Source: Deltaproteobacteria bacterium (GTDB lineage Bacteria; Myxococcota_A; Polyangia; Nannocystales; Nannocystaceae). From it: a stretch of 64,000 bases of DNA. Below are positions 42,114 through 50,964 of this stretch, one piece after another. Positions within the stretch are counted from its first letter, which is position 1; each line of letters starts with the position of its first letter. The notes below the pieces were generated by a model, which saw nothing but the letters and a program-made list of their open reading frames with translations, was not told the origin of the DNA and did no database searches. Both the position numbers and the translations under genes were made by a program. The DNA is taken from assembly GCA_016709225.1 (NCBI GenBank), contig JADJEE010000001.1, positions 1,984,001 through 2,048,000 of the forward strand, given 5' to 3'.

Positions 42114-44104
42114 CGTTCGCCGGCCTGACGATCGCGCAGCTGTGGCCGCTCGCGGCCGCCGGCGCCGCGGCCATCACGGGCCTGTACCTGCTGCGGATGC
42201 GGCGGCGGCAGATCGTGGTGCCGTTTGCTGCGCTGTGGGAGCAGGTCACGCGCGAGTCGGAGAGTCGCAAGCTGTGGCGACGGCTGCGGCGACTGCTGTC
42301 GTGGCTGCTGCAGCTGGGCGTGCTGCTGTTGGTGCTGGCGGCGCTGGGCGATCCGCGGCCCGACACCTGGCTGCGGGATCCCGCGACCGTCGCGATCGTG
42401 ATCGACCGCTCTGCCAGCATGTCGGGTCCGGCGCGCGCCGACGACGAGGACGACGACGGTGACGCGGACACCACCCGACTCGACCTGGCCAAGCTGCGCG
42501 CCCAGCAAGAGGTCGCCGCGCTGGGCCCCGCCGACCGGGCGGTGATCATCGCCGCGGGCGAGGACGTCACCGTGCTCGCGCCGCTGTCCGACGACCCTGC
42601 GCCGGCATCGGCCGCGATCGCCACCGTCGAGCCCGATTTCGGCGAGGCCGACCTGCCGCGCGCGCTGGCGTTGGCGGAGCACGCGGTGGCGCACGGCAGC
42701 TCGCCGCGCATCCTCGTGCTCACCGACGGCGCGCTCGACGAGGCTGCCGACTCGGCGCTGCGCCGCTGCACCGCCGGCACCGCGATCCCCTGCACCGTGG
42801 TGGCGCCCGCCGGCGACCACGACAACCTCGCGATCACGGCCTTCGCCGCACGGCGCTACCCCAACGCCCGCGACAAGGTCGAGGTGCTCGCCGAGGTGCG
42901 CAACCTCGGCGACCGGCCGGCGATCGTCGAGCTCGAGGTGAGCGCCGACGGCGTGTCGCTCGGCCGCCGCACCATCGAGCTGCTGCCGGGCCAGGCCAAG
43001 CGCGAGTCGCTGGCCGACGTCGAGGCCGCCCGCGCGCGCTTCGTCGCGACGCTGCACGCGGCCCGGTCGCCGCCCGCCGGCCTGACGAGCGCACTCGGGC
43101 CGTCGTTCGACGACGTCGCCTACGCCGTCGTGCCGCCGCTGTCGCCGCTCGCGGTCGCGGTCGTCACCGACGGCACCGACCTCTTCCTCGAGGCTGCGCT
43201 GCTCACCCAGGCCGAGCACATCGAGCTGATCGGTGTGTCGCCCGAGCAGGCCGTCGCGGGCAGCAACGAGCTGCGCGAGGCCGACGTCGTGGTCTTCGAC
43301 GTCGCCACCGGCGCGCTGCCGACCGAGCTACCCGACGCCCACGTGCTGGTCTTCGATCCGTGGCGCAACGCCGGTGGTGCGTTCCCCATCGCCAAGAAGG
43401 CCGACCTCGCGCGACCGTTCCTCACCGAGCAGCTGCGCCAGCACCCGATCCTGGCCAACATCGTGCTCAAGGACGTCAACATCACCCGCGGCACGACCTT
43501 CGCGCTCGAGCCGGGCGATCAGGCGTTGGTGCGCACGTTGGGGGAGCCCATCGTGGTCCTGCGCGAGCGCGGCGACCATGGTCTGGTCGCGATCGGCTTC
43601 GACCCGCGGCAGAGCGACTTGCCGCTGCGCGAGGCGTTCCCCCTGCTCATCGACAACGTGCTGCGCTACTTCGAGCAGCGCGAGCCGGGCTTCGTGGCCC
43701 AGGTCGCGCTGGGCGGCACGCGCGAGCTCTCGCTGGCGGATCTCGGGCTCCCGACCGAGGGCGTCACGCGGGTCTCGCTGGAGGATCCGAGCGGCGCGCA
43801 GACCGAGCAGCCGGTCGAGCGCGGGCGCATCCGCCTGCGTGCGCGCACGCCCGGCTTCTACCGCGTCCGCGCACTCGATGGCGACGCCGCCGACCTCGTC
43901 GCGGAGCTCGCGGTCAACCAGACCGGCACCGCTGCCAGCGACCTGCACGCCGCGCTCGACGACCTGCCGGCCGAGGCATTTGCCGGCGAGCCACCGACGC
44001 CCGCACCGGTGTCCCAGGGGCCGCTGTGGACGGCGATCCTCCTGCTCGCCGCGGCGATCGTGGTCGTCGAGTGGGCGACCTACCACCGCCGCATCACGGT
44101 GTAG
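42110..44104 (+). CDS. BatA-like membrane protein with VWA domain
   Basis: 664 residues, starting at a GTG that overlaps the DUF58 stop by 4 bp. Two N-terminal membrane helices (about 7-27 and 61-80) with the basic segment RMRRRQIVVPFAALW between them are typical of BatA/aerotolerance proteins. The VWA domain has an intact MIDAS (Asp99, Ser101, Ser103 in IDRSASM), with an acidic insert DDEDDDGDAD soon after. A large beta-rich exported part and a final helix (about 637-657) follow. It is the membrane partner of the MoxR/DUF58 pair and the last gene of the operon. Confidence 0.88.
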   Translation: MTFAGLTIAQLWPLAAAGAAAITGLYLLRMRRRQIVVPFAALWEQVTRESESRKLWRRLRRLLSWLLQLGVLLLVLAALGDPRPDTWLRDPATVAIVIDRSASMSGPARADDEDDDGDADTTRLDLAKLRAQQEVAALGPADRAVIIAAGEDVTVLAPLSDDPAPASAAIATVEPDFGEADLPRALALAEHAVAHGSSPRILVLTDGALDEAADSALRRCTAGTAIPCTVVAPAGDHDNLAITAFAARRYPNARDKVEVLAEVRNLGDRPAIVELEVSADGVSLGRRTIELLPGQAKRESLADVEAARARFVATLHAARSPPAGLTSALGPSFDDVAYAVVPPLSPLAVAVVTDGTDLFLEAALLTQAEHIELIGVSPEQAVAGSNELREADVVVFDVATGALPTELPDAHVLVFDPWRNAGGAFPIAKKADLARPFLTEQLRQHPILANIVLKDVNITRGTTFALEPGDQALVRTLGEPIVVLRERGDHGLVAIGFDPRQSDLPLREAFPLLIDNVLRYFEQREPGFVAQVALGGTRELSLADLGLPTEGVTRVSLEDPSGAQTEQPVERGRIRLRARTPGFYRVRALDGDAADLVAELAVNQTGTAASDLHAALDDLPAEAFAGEPPTPAPVSQGPLWTAILLLAAAIVVVEWATYHRRITV

Positions 44105-44152
44105 TCGCAGGCGATGGCGCGTGCGCCCGCGTGCGCACGCTCGCCGACCGCG

Positions 44153-44752
44153 TCAGCGGGTGCCGGCCGCGCCGCGGGCCTGCCGGCGCGCCGTCAACCA
44201 GCCGTGCCACGGCTGCGCGAGCACGCCGCCCGGCTGGTAGGCCCGCGCGGCCTGCCGCGCACGCGAGGCGCTGAGCGCGAAGTCCAGCAACGCGACCGCG
44301 TGATGGCGATCGGCCGACGAGGTCGAGCCCTCGACGCCCACCGCGTACACGCCCATGTCGGAGGCGACGTCGCCGACCCAGCGTCGCGCGGCGTAGCCAT
44401 CGGTGCTCTCGTAGCGATTCGATCCGGCCGAGTGACAGGCGTGGCTCACGAACAGGCCGCCCTCGACGACCCACGCACGGAACCACGCCTGCAGCGTGGC
44501 CCACTCGCCGGCGTTCTCGCCCCCGCGGCTGATCTGCCCCGACGAGAAGAAGAACAGCGGGCCGTCCCAGCCGCCGTGGGAGTACCACGCGGTGATGTCG
44601 ACCTTGGTCGCCATGTGCGGCAGCGAGTCGACGCTCTGGTACTCGAACGAGTGCACCGTCGAGGTGAAGCCCTTGGCGGCGAGGTGACGCTTCGCGGTCT
44701 GGGCAGAGTCGAGGAACTCGGCGCCGGCGTGGAGGATCAGTGCAGTACCCAT
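44153..44752 (-). CDS. Small protein with possible caspase-like His/Cys dyad
   Basis: 199 residues from ATG 44752, with no signal peptide. The order and context of two segments resemble the caspase/CHAT fold: a hydrophobic strand ending in a His-Gly pair (ITAWYSHGGW, His59) and, after a helix, a strand ending in Cys (GGLFVSHACHSAG, Cys106). The start (MGTALILHAGAEF...LAAKGFTSTVHSF) fits the first strand and helix of such a fold. This is a pattern-based suggestion without database support. If right, the protein is a cysteine peptidase or pseudo-peptidase of clan CD. The next gene upstream on the strand looks related in outline. Confidence 0.6.
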   Translation of the reverse strand: MGTALILHAGAEFLDSAQTAKRHLAAKGFTSTVHSFEYQSVDSLPHMATKVDITAWYSHGGWDGPLFFFSSGQISRGGENAGEWATLQAWFRAWVVEGGLFVSHACHSAGSNRYESTDGYAARRWVGDVASDMGVYAVGVEGSTSSADRHHAVALLDFALSASRARQAARAYQPGGVLAQPWHGWLTARRQARGAAGTR

Positions 44753-44933
44753 GGTGTTCTCGACTCGTCTTCTCGCTTCGGCAACGACTCCGTTTGGCAC
44801 TGCACGCGATGGCATCGGTCGAAGCGAAACCGACGCATGCCATGCAGCATCGTCTTGGGACTAGGGGGTTCCTCGCCCCGGCGGCACTCGAGCGACATCG
44901 CGAAACTCGTCGGTCATGACCCTGGTCGCACGG

Positions 44934-45530
44934 CTAGTCGAAGTGCATGACGGCGCGGTCGATCGAACCGATCGCGACGGTCGAGTCGGGCGTGCAGCGG
45001 TAGGCGATGCCCTCGTAGGCGCGGTTGCCGATGATCTGGTCCACGTCCATGCCGATGACGGGGCAACCGATCGCACGGCTGATCGCGCGCCCCAGCGCGC
45101 CGCCGTCGGCCATGACCTGACAGTGCAGCAGCACCAGCTCGGCGCCAGGCGCCAGATACGGACGCACGTGGGCGAACCACCGCGCGTGGTCGGGCATCGT
45201 CGCGAGGGTCATGACGTCGCGCCCCATGAATGCCACCCCCGGCAGGCCGTGGTCCTCGAGCACGATCTTGCGCGCGAGGCGATCGCGCTCGCGACAGCGG
45301 ACCGCGACCCCACCGGTGGCCTCGCGCACGCTGTGCGCGGCGAAGATCATGCTCGGCATCGGCGCGCTGGCCCAGCGGGCGCGCAGCCTGGCGATGGTCT
45401 CGCCGGCGTAGTCCGGGATTTCCTCGCTCGGCCGCGTGATGTCGATGCCGGCCACGCGCTCGGTCTCGGCGATCGCGGCCGCCGACTTGCGACCGTAGCC
45501 GTACGCCCACAAGAGCACATCGCCTGCCAT
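44934..45530 (-). CDS. Small protein with DUF4347/caspase-like outline
   Basis: 198 residues from ATG 45530, no signal peptide. The segment RPYLAPGAELVLLHCQVMADGGALGRAISRAIGCPVIGMD (about 123-163) follows the pattern of DUF4347-type domains, where a strand ends in a Cys, then G-x-x-x...LA, then a strand. Cys137 would be the catalytic position, with a His (66 or 94) earlier, though without the usual His-Gly pair. It lies 181 bp before the other small protein on the same strand. Recognition is weak and function unknown. Confidence 0.55.
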   Translation of the reverse strand: MAGDVLLWAYGYGRKSAAAIAETERVAGIDITRPSEEIPDYAGETIARLRARWASAPMPSMIFAAHSVREATGGVAVRCRERDRLARKIVLEDHGLPGVAFMGRDVMTLATMPDHARWFAHVRPYLAPGAELVLLHCQVMADGGALGRAISRAIGCPVIGMDVDQIIGNRAYEGIAYRCTPDSTVAIGSIDRAVMHFD

Positions 45531-45593
45531 GTGCGAGTGCAGACGCCGTGGGCCGCGGCAGGATGCGCGGAAGCGACGGAACCGCCGCGGCCG

Positions 45594-46226
45594 TCAGCGC
45601 GATCGGACGCCGGACTGCGGCACGACGACGGTGTGGATGTCGACGCGGTCGCGCTTCTTGATCTCGAGCGACACCGAGACCGTCATCCCGCGCGTGCTCA
45701 TGTACACCGGCGCGGCGGTGGACTTGGCGTAGATGCGGCTGGGCTCCATCAGGTTGCGCTCGGCCACACGGCGTCGGTACACCCGCGCGGGCGCGAAGCC
45801 GATGATCGGCGGCACCTGGTGCAGGCGGAAGCGACCGTCCTGGGAGCCGAGGAACACCAGCGCGCAGCCCTTGTCGCGGCAGCTGCCGTCGAAGGTGACC
45901 CACAGCCACGCGGTCTTGTCGATCACCTCGACCGCGACGATGGCCCCGGGCAGGGCGCGCGGGAACCTCAGCTCGACCCGCTGGCCGCGGTAGCCGGTCT
46001 GCACCGCGCCCTGACTGCCGTCGACCGCGAAGTCCTCGCCGAGCTTGCGATCGGCGTAGGCCACGAACTTGATGGTCGGGTACACGCGGAGCTGCTCGAG
46101 GCCATGCTCGCGGTGCATGACCTCGTCGAGCAGACCGGGCGTGAGGTGCTCGCGGGCGGCGCAGCCGCTGCCGGCGATCCCGAGGGCCACGAGCGCTGGC
46201 GCGACCCAGCGGGCGTCAGTCGCCAT
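45594..46226 (-). CDS. Lipoprotein of a family duplicated in this window
   Basis: 210 residues with lipobox AGSGC (Cys20). The core LRVYPTIKFVAY...WLWVTFDGSCRDKGCALVFLGSQDGRFRLHQVPPIIGF...RVYRRRVAERNL aligns over its whole length with the product of 57593-58216 (LRVYPSNRLVSVY...LLWVTFDRGCLEAACAYGFVRTEDGRYRLLHVP...GF), so the two are paralogues. The shared Cys pair in WVTFDxxCxxxxC probably forms a disulfide. Its start overlaps the stop of the FHA-LysM-endopeptidase gene by 11 bp, so it is cotranslated with that protein and may anchor or guide it at the outer membrane (inference). Confidence 0.75.
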   Translation of the reverse strand: MATDARWVAPALVALGIAGSGCAAREHLTPGLLDEVMHREHGLEQLRVYPTIKFVAYADRKLGEDFAVDGSQGAVQTGYRGQRVELRFPRALPGAIVAVEVIDKTAWLWVTFDGSCRDKGCALVFLGSQDGRFRLHQVPPIIGFAPARVYRRRVAERNLMEPSRIYAKSTAAPVYMSTRGMTVSVSLEIKKRDRVDIHTVVVPQSGVRSR

Positions 46227-47955
46227 GCTCGTCGGCGTCCTCGCGCCGAATGCCCTCGACGCAGTCGGTGTCGTGGGGGCCGCAGCGGAAGCGGACGTGG
46301 ATGTGACCGATGTGGCCGTCCGAGTGCGCGACCACGCCGCTCGCAAAGCGACCGCGGGGCCACTGGATCGCGGCCGCCAGTTCTTCCTCGGTGGCACCCA
46401 TGAGCTGGGCTGCACGGTACACCTTCTCCTGCAGATCGTACTCGAGGAAGATGTGGGCGACGTTGCCGCCCTCCACCAGCGCGCGGATGAGGCCCCAGGT
46501 GGCGAACCAGTCGATCTCGCTGGGCAGCGGCCGCCGCTCGCGGCCGAGATAGCTCTTCTTGTAGACCCCGCGCAGGGTCGGCATCCAGATGTCGATGTCC
46601 CGGCCGGCCTGGTGTGACTTGTGCGGCGGCAGCTTGCCGCCGCCGCGCTTGCTGATGTCGGCCAGCACCAGCTCGCCGTCGAACTCGACGTCCTGGCGGA
46701 ACTTCGCGACGGCGTTGAGCAGCGCCTGCACGGTCGCGCTCGAGCCCCACATGAGGTTGGGCGCGCGCCGCACGTAGAGCGGCGACTCCGGCATCTGGAT
46801 GCCCTGCGCGAGCCGTCCGTCGTTCGGGCGCCCCACCGAGTGCGCGTCGGGGCGGACCTCGAAGCGAGGGATCTGCAGCGTGGTACGCCGTCTCTCGTAG
46901 GGCTTGGGATCGATCCACACGTCGATCAACGTGCCCGCGCGCAGCTCGAGGCCGAGCGTGGGATTGTACGCGCGGAGCTTGGGTACCGACACGCCGAAGC
47001 GCTCCGAGAGGCCGCGCCAGTCGTAGTCGCGCTCGAGCTCGTAGCTGATCTGCTGCTGCGGCAGCGGCGTGCGTCGGGCCTCGACCCGCAGCACGGTGCC
47101 GGCCGCCGGCGGTGGCGCGTCGGGGTTGAGCTGATTCCAGCGCGCCAGGCTCTCGACCGCGACGTCGTAGCGCGCGGCGATCTCCGCGAGGGTCTCGGCC
47201 GGAATCACGCGGTGCTCGATGAAGACCGCGGCTGGTGCTGGCGCGCTCGCGACGGCCACCGGCACCGCGGCCGCTGCGACCGCGACCTCGGACTCGACCT
47301 CCTCGACCGGCGCTGCGGGCGGGGGCTGCGGCCACAGCCGCCACGCGATCATCCCCGCGGCCGCGAGCGACAGCATCGGCAGCAGCAGCAGCCGCCATCG
47401 CGTCCGCCACACGCGGCGTCGGCTCGCCGCGACGAAGGTGAGCAGCAGCGGCGTCGCGTCGGTGCTGCCGGCGCGCAGGAGTTCTTCGGCGCGACGGCGC
47501 GCGGCGCCCCGCAGCAGCAGCCGGGGCGCACGGCCGGCGTGGTCCCACTCGAGGCTCCACCGCGCCAGACGCGAGAGCTCGCGCGCGCGCAGCTCGGCCG
47601 GCGTGGTCGTGCGCAGCACCGGCCCTCCCCGCAGCGGCGCCCGCATCCGCCGCTGCACGGTCGCCGCCACGCTGACCAGCTCGAGCAGGAACGGGCCCAC
47701 GTACAGCCGATTCCCCTCGCGCAGCTCGGCGGGCTCGTCGAGGCGCTGGTTGTCGAGGAACGTGCCGTTGACGGAGCCGCGGTCCTTCACGATGAAGCGG
47801 CCGTCGTCGCCCTCGATCCGACAGTGCTCGTGCGAGACCGCGTCATGGGGCAGCACCACGTCGTTGTGATCGCCGCGACCGATCGACAGCGCGCCGCTGC
47901 CCAGCGGCCGCGTCCACGCGCGCCCGTGGGTGTCGGTGATACGCAGGCGCAGCAT
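46216..47955 (-). CDS. FHA - membrane helix - LysM x2 - MepA-type murein endopeptidase fusion
   Basis: 579 residues. Residues 22-96 are an FHA phosphothreonine-binding domain (SIGRGDHNDVVLPHDAVSHEH, VNGTFLDNQ), one membrane helix lies at about 188-206, and two LysM-like peptidoglycan-binding segments lie at 249-292 and 303-347. From 370 to 570 comes a MepA-type (M74) endopeptidase with metal ligands His448 and Asp455 in SHQAGRDIDIW and His551/His553 in HIHVRF. The architecture puts FHA in the cytoplasm and the wall hydrolase in the periplasm, so phosphorylation inside could control wall cleavage outside. The kinase encoded 19 bp upstream is the natural candidate to provide the signal. MepA cuts meso-Dap cross-links. 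Confidence 0.87.
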   Translation of the reverse strand: MLRLRITDTHGRAWTRPLGSGALSIGRGDHNDVVLPHDAVSHEHCRIEGDDGRFIVKDRGSVNGTFLDNQRLDEPAELREGNRLYVGPFLLELVSVAATVQRRMRAPLRGGPVLRTTTPAELRARELSRLARWSLEWDHAGRAPRLLLRGAARRRAEELLRAGSTDATPLLLTFVAASRRRVWRTRWRLLLLPMLSLAAAGMIAWRLWPQPPPAAPVEEVESEVAVAAAAVPVAVASAPAPAAVFIEHRVIPAETLAEIAARYDVAVESLARWNQLNPDAPPPAAGTVLRVEARRTPLPQQQISYELERDYDWRGLSERFGVSVPKLRAYNPTLGLELRAGTLIDVWIDPKPYERRRTTLQIPRFEVRPDAHSVGRPNDGRLAQGIQMPESPLYVRRAPNLMWGSSATVQALLNAVAKFRQDVEFDGELVLADISKRGGGKLPPHKSHQAGRDIDIWMPTLRGVYKKSYLGRERRPLPSEIDWFATWGLIRALVEGGNVAHIFLEYDLQEKVYRAAQLMGATEEELAAAIQWPRGRFASGVVAHSDGHIGHIHVRFRCGPHDTDCVEGIRREDADEHGD

Positions 47956-47974
47956 CGCGGGCTCGGCTCCCCGG

Positions 47975-49942
47975 TTAGAAACGGATCGTGCGTTCGGTGA
48001 CCGCGACGTGTCCGCGCACGCCGGGGAACTTGCCGCGACTGCGCATCGCATCGGCGACGCAGCGGCCGAGCGGTGTGACGTTCCACGGACGGCTGACCTC
48101 GACCGCAGTCGCGCGACCGTCCTCGACCTCGAAGCGTAGCGTGACGGTCGTGCCGCTCACGGCCCCGTGGGTGCGTCCGCAGGCCACGAGCGCGCCCTTC
48201 ACCTTGGCGTAGCCGCGCTCGACGTCGTTGCCACCGCGCGGCGTCGGTGGTCGCGTGGCCTCGCGGATCGGCGCCGGCGGGTCTTCGGCCGGCGGCCGCG
48301 CGACCGGGGGCTCGGGCGGGGTCGCGGGCGTCGCAGCGATCGGTGCCGGCTCGGGCGCGGGCTTGGGTGGCGCCGCCGGAGTCGTGCTCGGACGGGGCTC
48401 GTCGGCCGCGACCGTCGGATGCAGCTCGGGGGTCGCGTCGCTGTCGTCGCGCAGGAACAGGAACCACACCGCGCCGCCACCCCACACCAACAGCAGCGCG
48501 ATCACGCTGATGGTGATGACGAGCCAGTTGCGCGAGACCTCGCGCACCGGCACGTGCAGCGCGAACTCGTGGGTCTCGGCGCCGTCGCCACGGGCATGCT
48601 CGAAGGTCGACGGGTTGCCGCCATGCCAGTTCACCGGCGGCAACGTGTGATGCTCGACCGCGGTGCTGGTCGGCGCGGACATGCCGGTCGGCAGCAACGG
48701 CGCGAGGAACTCGCCGGTCGACGGGGGGTGGCCGTGGGCGGGCTCGTCATCGACGTCGTGGCGATCACGCTCCCCGACCAGCGGCGGCGCGGCCATCGGT
48801 GGCACCGCGAGGATCGGTGACGACCCGACCGCCGCCTGGCCCGACACGCGCACCGATCGCACGGGCTCGGCCCGCGGCGAGAACGACGGCGCAGCGGCGG
48901 TCGCACGGCGCGCGGGCACGACCGCGTGGCGCCGCGTATGGGGCCGCACCACCGTCGCGTCGACCGCGTCGACGGCCTCGGCCGCGACCACCGGCGGTGG
49001 CCGCGAGGCGCGACGTTGATCGTAGATCGTCGTGCGGTCGACCGCGTCGGGCCCCAGGGGATTGGCCATCGCCACCGTCGACTCGAACGACGCACCGAGG
49101 ATCGCGGCCTCGAACTCGGCCATGCTCGGGTAGCGCTCGTCGGGCCGCTTGGCCAGCGCGCGCATCACCAACGCCTCCACGATCGGCGCGACGTCGGGCG
49201 CGACCTGCCGCAGCGGCGGGATCGGATCGTTGGCGTGCTGGGTCGCGACGCGCAGGAAGTTGTCGCTGTCGAACGGCACCCGACCGCTCAGCATCTCGTA
49301 GGCCAGCACGCCGACCGCGTAGACGTCGGAGCGGCCGTCGACCGGCAGGCCCGCGGCCTGCTCGGGGGACATGTAGCGGGCCGTGCCGAACACCGAGCCC
49401 TCGCCGGTGAGGTTGCCGGGGCGATCGCGGTGCACGACCTTCGCGATGCCGAAGTCGAGCAGCTTGACCTGATCCATCGCGTCGGGGCGCTGGACCAGGA
49501 AGATGTTCGCCGGCTTCATGTCGCGGTGCACGATGCCGCACTTGTGCGCGGCCGCGAGGCCCCGCACGACCTGCAGCAGGATGTGCTGCACCCGCGGCCA
49601 CGGCAGCCGGACCAGGCGCCGCAGCAACACCGAGAGGTCCTCGCCCTCGAGGTACTCCATCACGAAGTAGACCGGCCCGTCGTGGATGCGACCGAAGTCG
49701 AGGATGTCGACGACGTTCGGGTGGGCGATCATCGAGGCCGCGCGGGCCTCCTGCAGGAAGCGCTCGACGTTGGCCTCGTGGCGCGCGAGCTCGGGCCTCA
49801 GCACCTTGATCGCGAGCTTGCGCAGCAGCGTGACGTGGTCGGCGGCGAACACCCGCCCCATGCCGCCGTCGCCGATGATCCCGGCGATGCGGTAGCGATC
49901 GGACAGCACGGTGCCGATCAGATCTGCATCGCTTGCACCCAT
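47975..49942 (-). CDS. Transmembrane Ser/Thr protein kinase with Cys-containing exported domain
   Basis: 655 residues from ATG 49942; GTG 49951 and TTG 49954 are alternatives. Kinase domain about 17-280: GDGGMGRVF, Lys46, HRDMKPAN, LDFGIAK and SPEQ. A Pro/Ala linker, a membrane helix near 505-526 and a second Pro-rich stretch lead to a C-terminal domain of about 75 residues (ACGRTHGAVSGTTVTLRFEVEDGRA...TPLGRCVADAMRS). The same domain, with both Cys, closes the small protein at 58213-58815. The kinase begins the unit kinase, FHA-LysM-endopeptidase, lipoprotein, with gaps of 19 bp and an overlap. Confidence 0.92.
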   Translation of the reverse strand: MGASDADLIGTVLSDRYRIAGIIGDGGMGRVFAADHVTLLRKLAIKVLRPELARHEANVERFLQEARAASMIAHPNVVDILDFGRIHDGPVYFVMEYLEGEDLSVLLRRLVRLPWPRVQHILLQVVRGLAAAHKCGIVHRDMKPANIFLVQRPDAMDQVKLLDFGIAKVVHRDRPGNLTGEGSVFGTARYMSPEQAAGLPVDGRSDVYAVGVLAYEMLSGRVPFDSDNFLRVATQHANDPIPPLRQVAPDVAPIVEALVMRALAKRPDERYPSMAEFEAAILGASFESTVAMANPLGPDAVDRTTIYDQRRASRPPPVVAAEAVDAVDATVVRPHTRRHAVVPARRATAAAPSFSPRAEPVRSVRVSGQAAVGSSPILAVPPMAAPPLVGERDRHDVDDEPAHGHPPSTGEFLAPLLPTGMSAPTSTAVEHHTLPPVNWHGGNPSTFEHARGDGAETHEFALHVPVREVSRNWLVITISVIALLLVWGGGAVWFLFLRDDSDATPELHPTVAADEPRPSTTPAAPPKPAPEPAPIAATPATPPEPPVARPPAEDPPAPIREATRPPTPRGGNDVERGYAKVKGALVACGRTHGAVSGTTVTLRFEVEDGRATAVEVSRPWNVTPLGRCVADAMRSRGKFPGVRGHVAVTERTIRF

Positions 49943-50028
49943 GCCCTGCACCAAGACCTACGCCGGGGCCGCGGGTGGGATTCAGGGAATCTGCCCCGCG
50001 GCCGGTCGCGGCGGAGCCGCGGACGGGT

Positions 50029-50964
50029 CTAGAAGCGACCGGACAGCCCGATGCCGACGTACTGCGGCCCGACCACCGGCACGAAGGCCTGGTAGCGCGC
50101 ATGTCGACGCAGGCCGATGCCCAGCATGGTCGCGCCGGCCGCGAGCAACACGCCGGTGGCCACCGCGCCGCCGATGATCAAACCGTTCGCGCCAGTACCC
50201 TTGCGATCGGCGGCACGGAGCGCGTCGGTGTCTCCATCGGCCTTCGCGCGCTGCTGCTCGGACTTGGCGTCCTTGGCCCGCAACGCGCCGACGATGATCA
50301 TCGCGCTGGCCCCGAGGCCGAGTGCCATGACCACGGAGCCGCCGGCGATGAGGCCCTTGCCGTTGGGCCCACCACCCGGTCCGGTGTCGGGCTGCAGGCC
50401 CGTCTGGGGCGGGCCGACCAGGTTCGGTGGCGGCGCGGTCACCGGTGTCAGCTCGCGCTCGGCGGCGGCGAGCAGCTCGCGGAGCTCCCGGCCCTTCTCC
50501 TCGACGGTCGGGCTCGGCTGCGCCGTGTCACCGTACTGCCGCGCGAACGCGGCGAGGTAGCGATCGAGCAGGCCGACGCCCTTGCGCAACATCGCGATGC
50601 CGCGCTCGAGGCCGTCGTTCGCCTTGCTCTCGCGATGCACGCGATAGGCCTCGCGGTAGGCCTCGAGACAGATGAGCAGCGTCGTCCCGCGCTCCTCGCG
50701 ATTGACGGGGTTCTCCGGCAGGACCTCGAAGATCCGGCTCCACACGTCGCCGGCCTGCTCGAAGAGCTGCTGCTCGAAGCGGGCCTGCCCGTCGATCTGC
50801 AGCGCACGAGCCCGCCGCGCGGTGGGGTTGTCGACCGGCGCGGCCGCGGCGACCGGGACCGCCATCGGCACCGACGCGAGGCCGACCAGCAGTGCGGCCA
50901 CGCGATGCAGCCGTCCGACCCGATGCGACAGGGGGCGTAGTGAACGTGCGAGTGCGCGGGTCAT
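50029..50964 (-). CDS. Exported TPR-like protein with two C-terminal membrane helices
   Basis: 311 residues; signal peptide to about VAAAAP (residues 1-42). Helical, TPR-like repeats (ARFEQQLFEQAGDVWSRIFEVLPENP) fill about 50-170. A Pro/Gly linker is followed by two glycine-rich helices (GLIAGGSVVMALGLGASAMIIVGAL and GLIIGGAVATGVLLAAGATMLGIGL), ending GPQYVGIGLSGRF. This tail layout is shared with the protein at 15703-16506 next to the other kinase gene. Its ATG overlaps the RHS gene's TGA (ATGA), the place where an immunity gene often sits, but the protein has no recognised immunity features. Confidence 0.75.
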   Translation of the reverse strand: MTRALARSLRPLSHRVGRLHRVAALLVGLASVPMAVPVAAAAPVDNPTARRARALQIDGQARFEQQLFEQAGDVWSRIFEVLPENPVNREERGTTLLICLEAYREAYRVHRESKANDGLERGIAMLRKGVGLLDRYLAAFARQYGDTAQPSPTVEEKGRELRELLAAAERELTPVTAPPPNLVGPPQTGLQPDTGPGGGPNGKGLIAGGSVVMALGLGASAMIIVGALRAKDAKSEQQRAKADGDTDALRAADRKGTGANGLIIGGAVATGVLLAAGATMLGIGLRRHARYQAFVPVVGPQYVGIGLSGRF

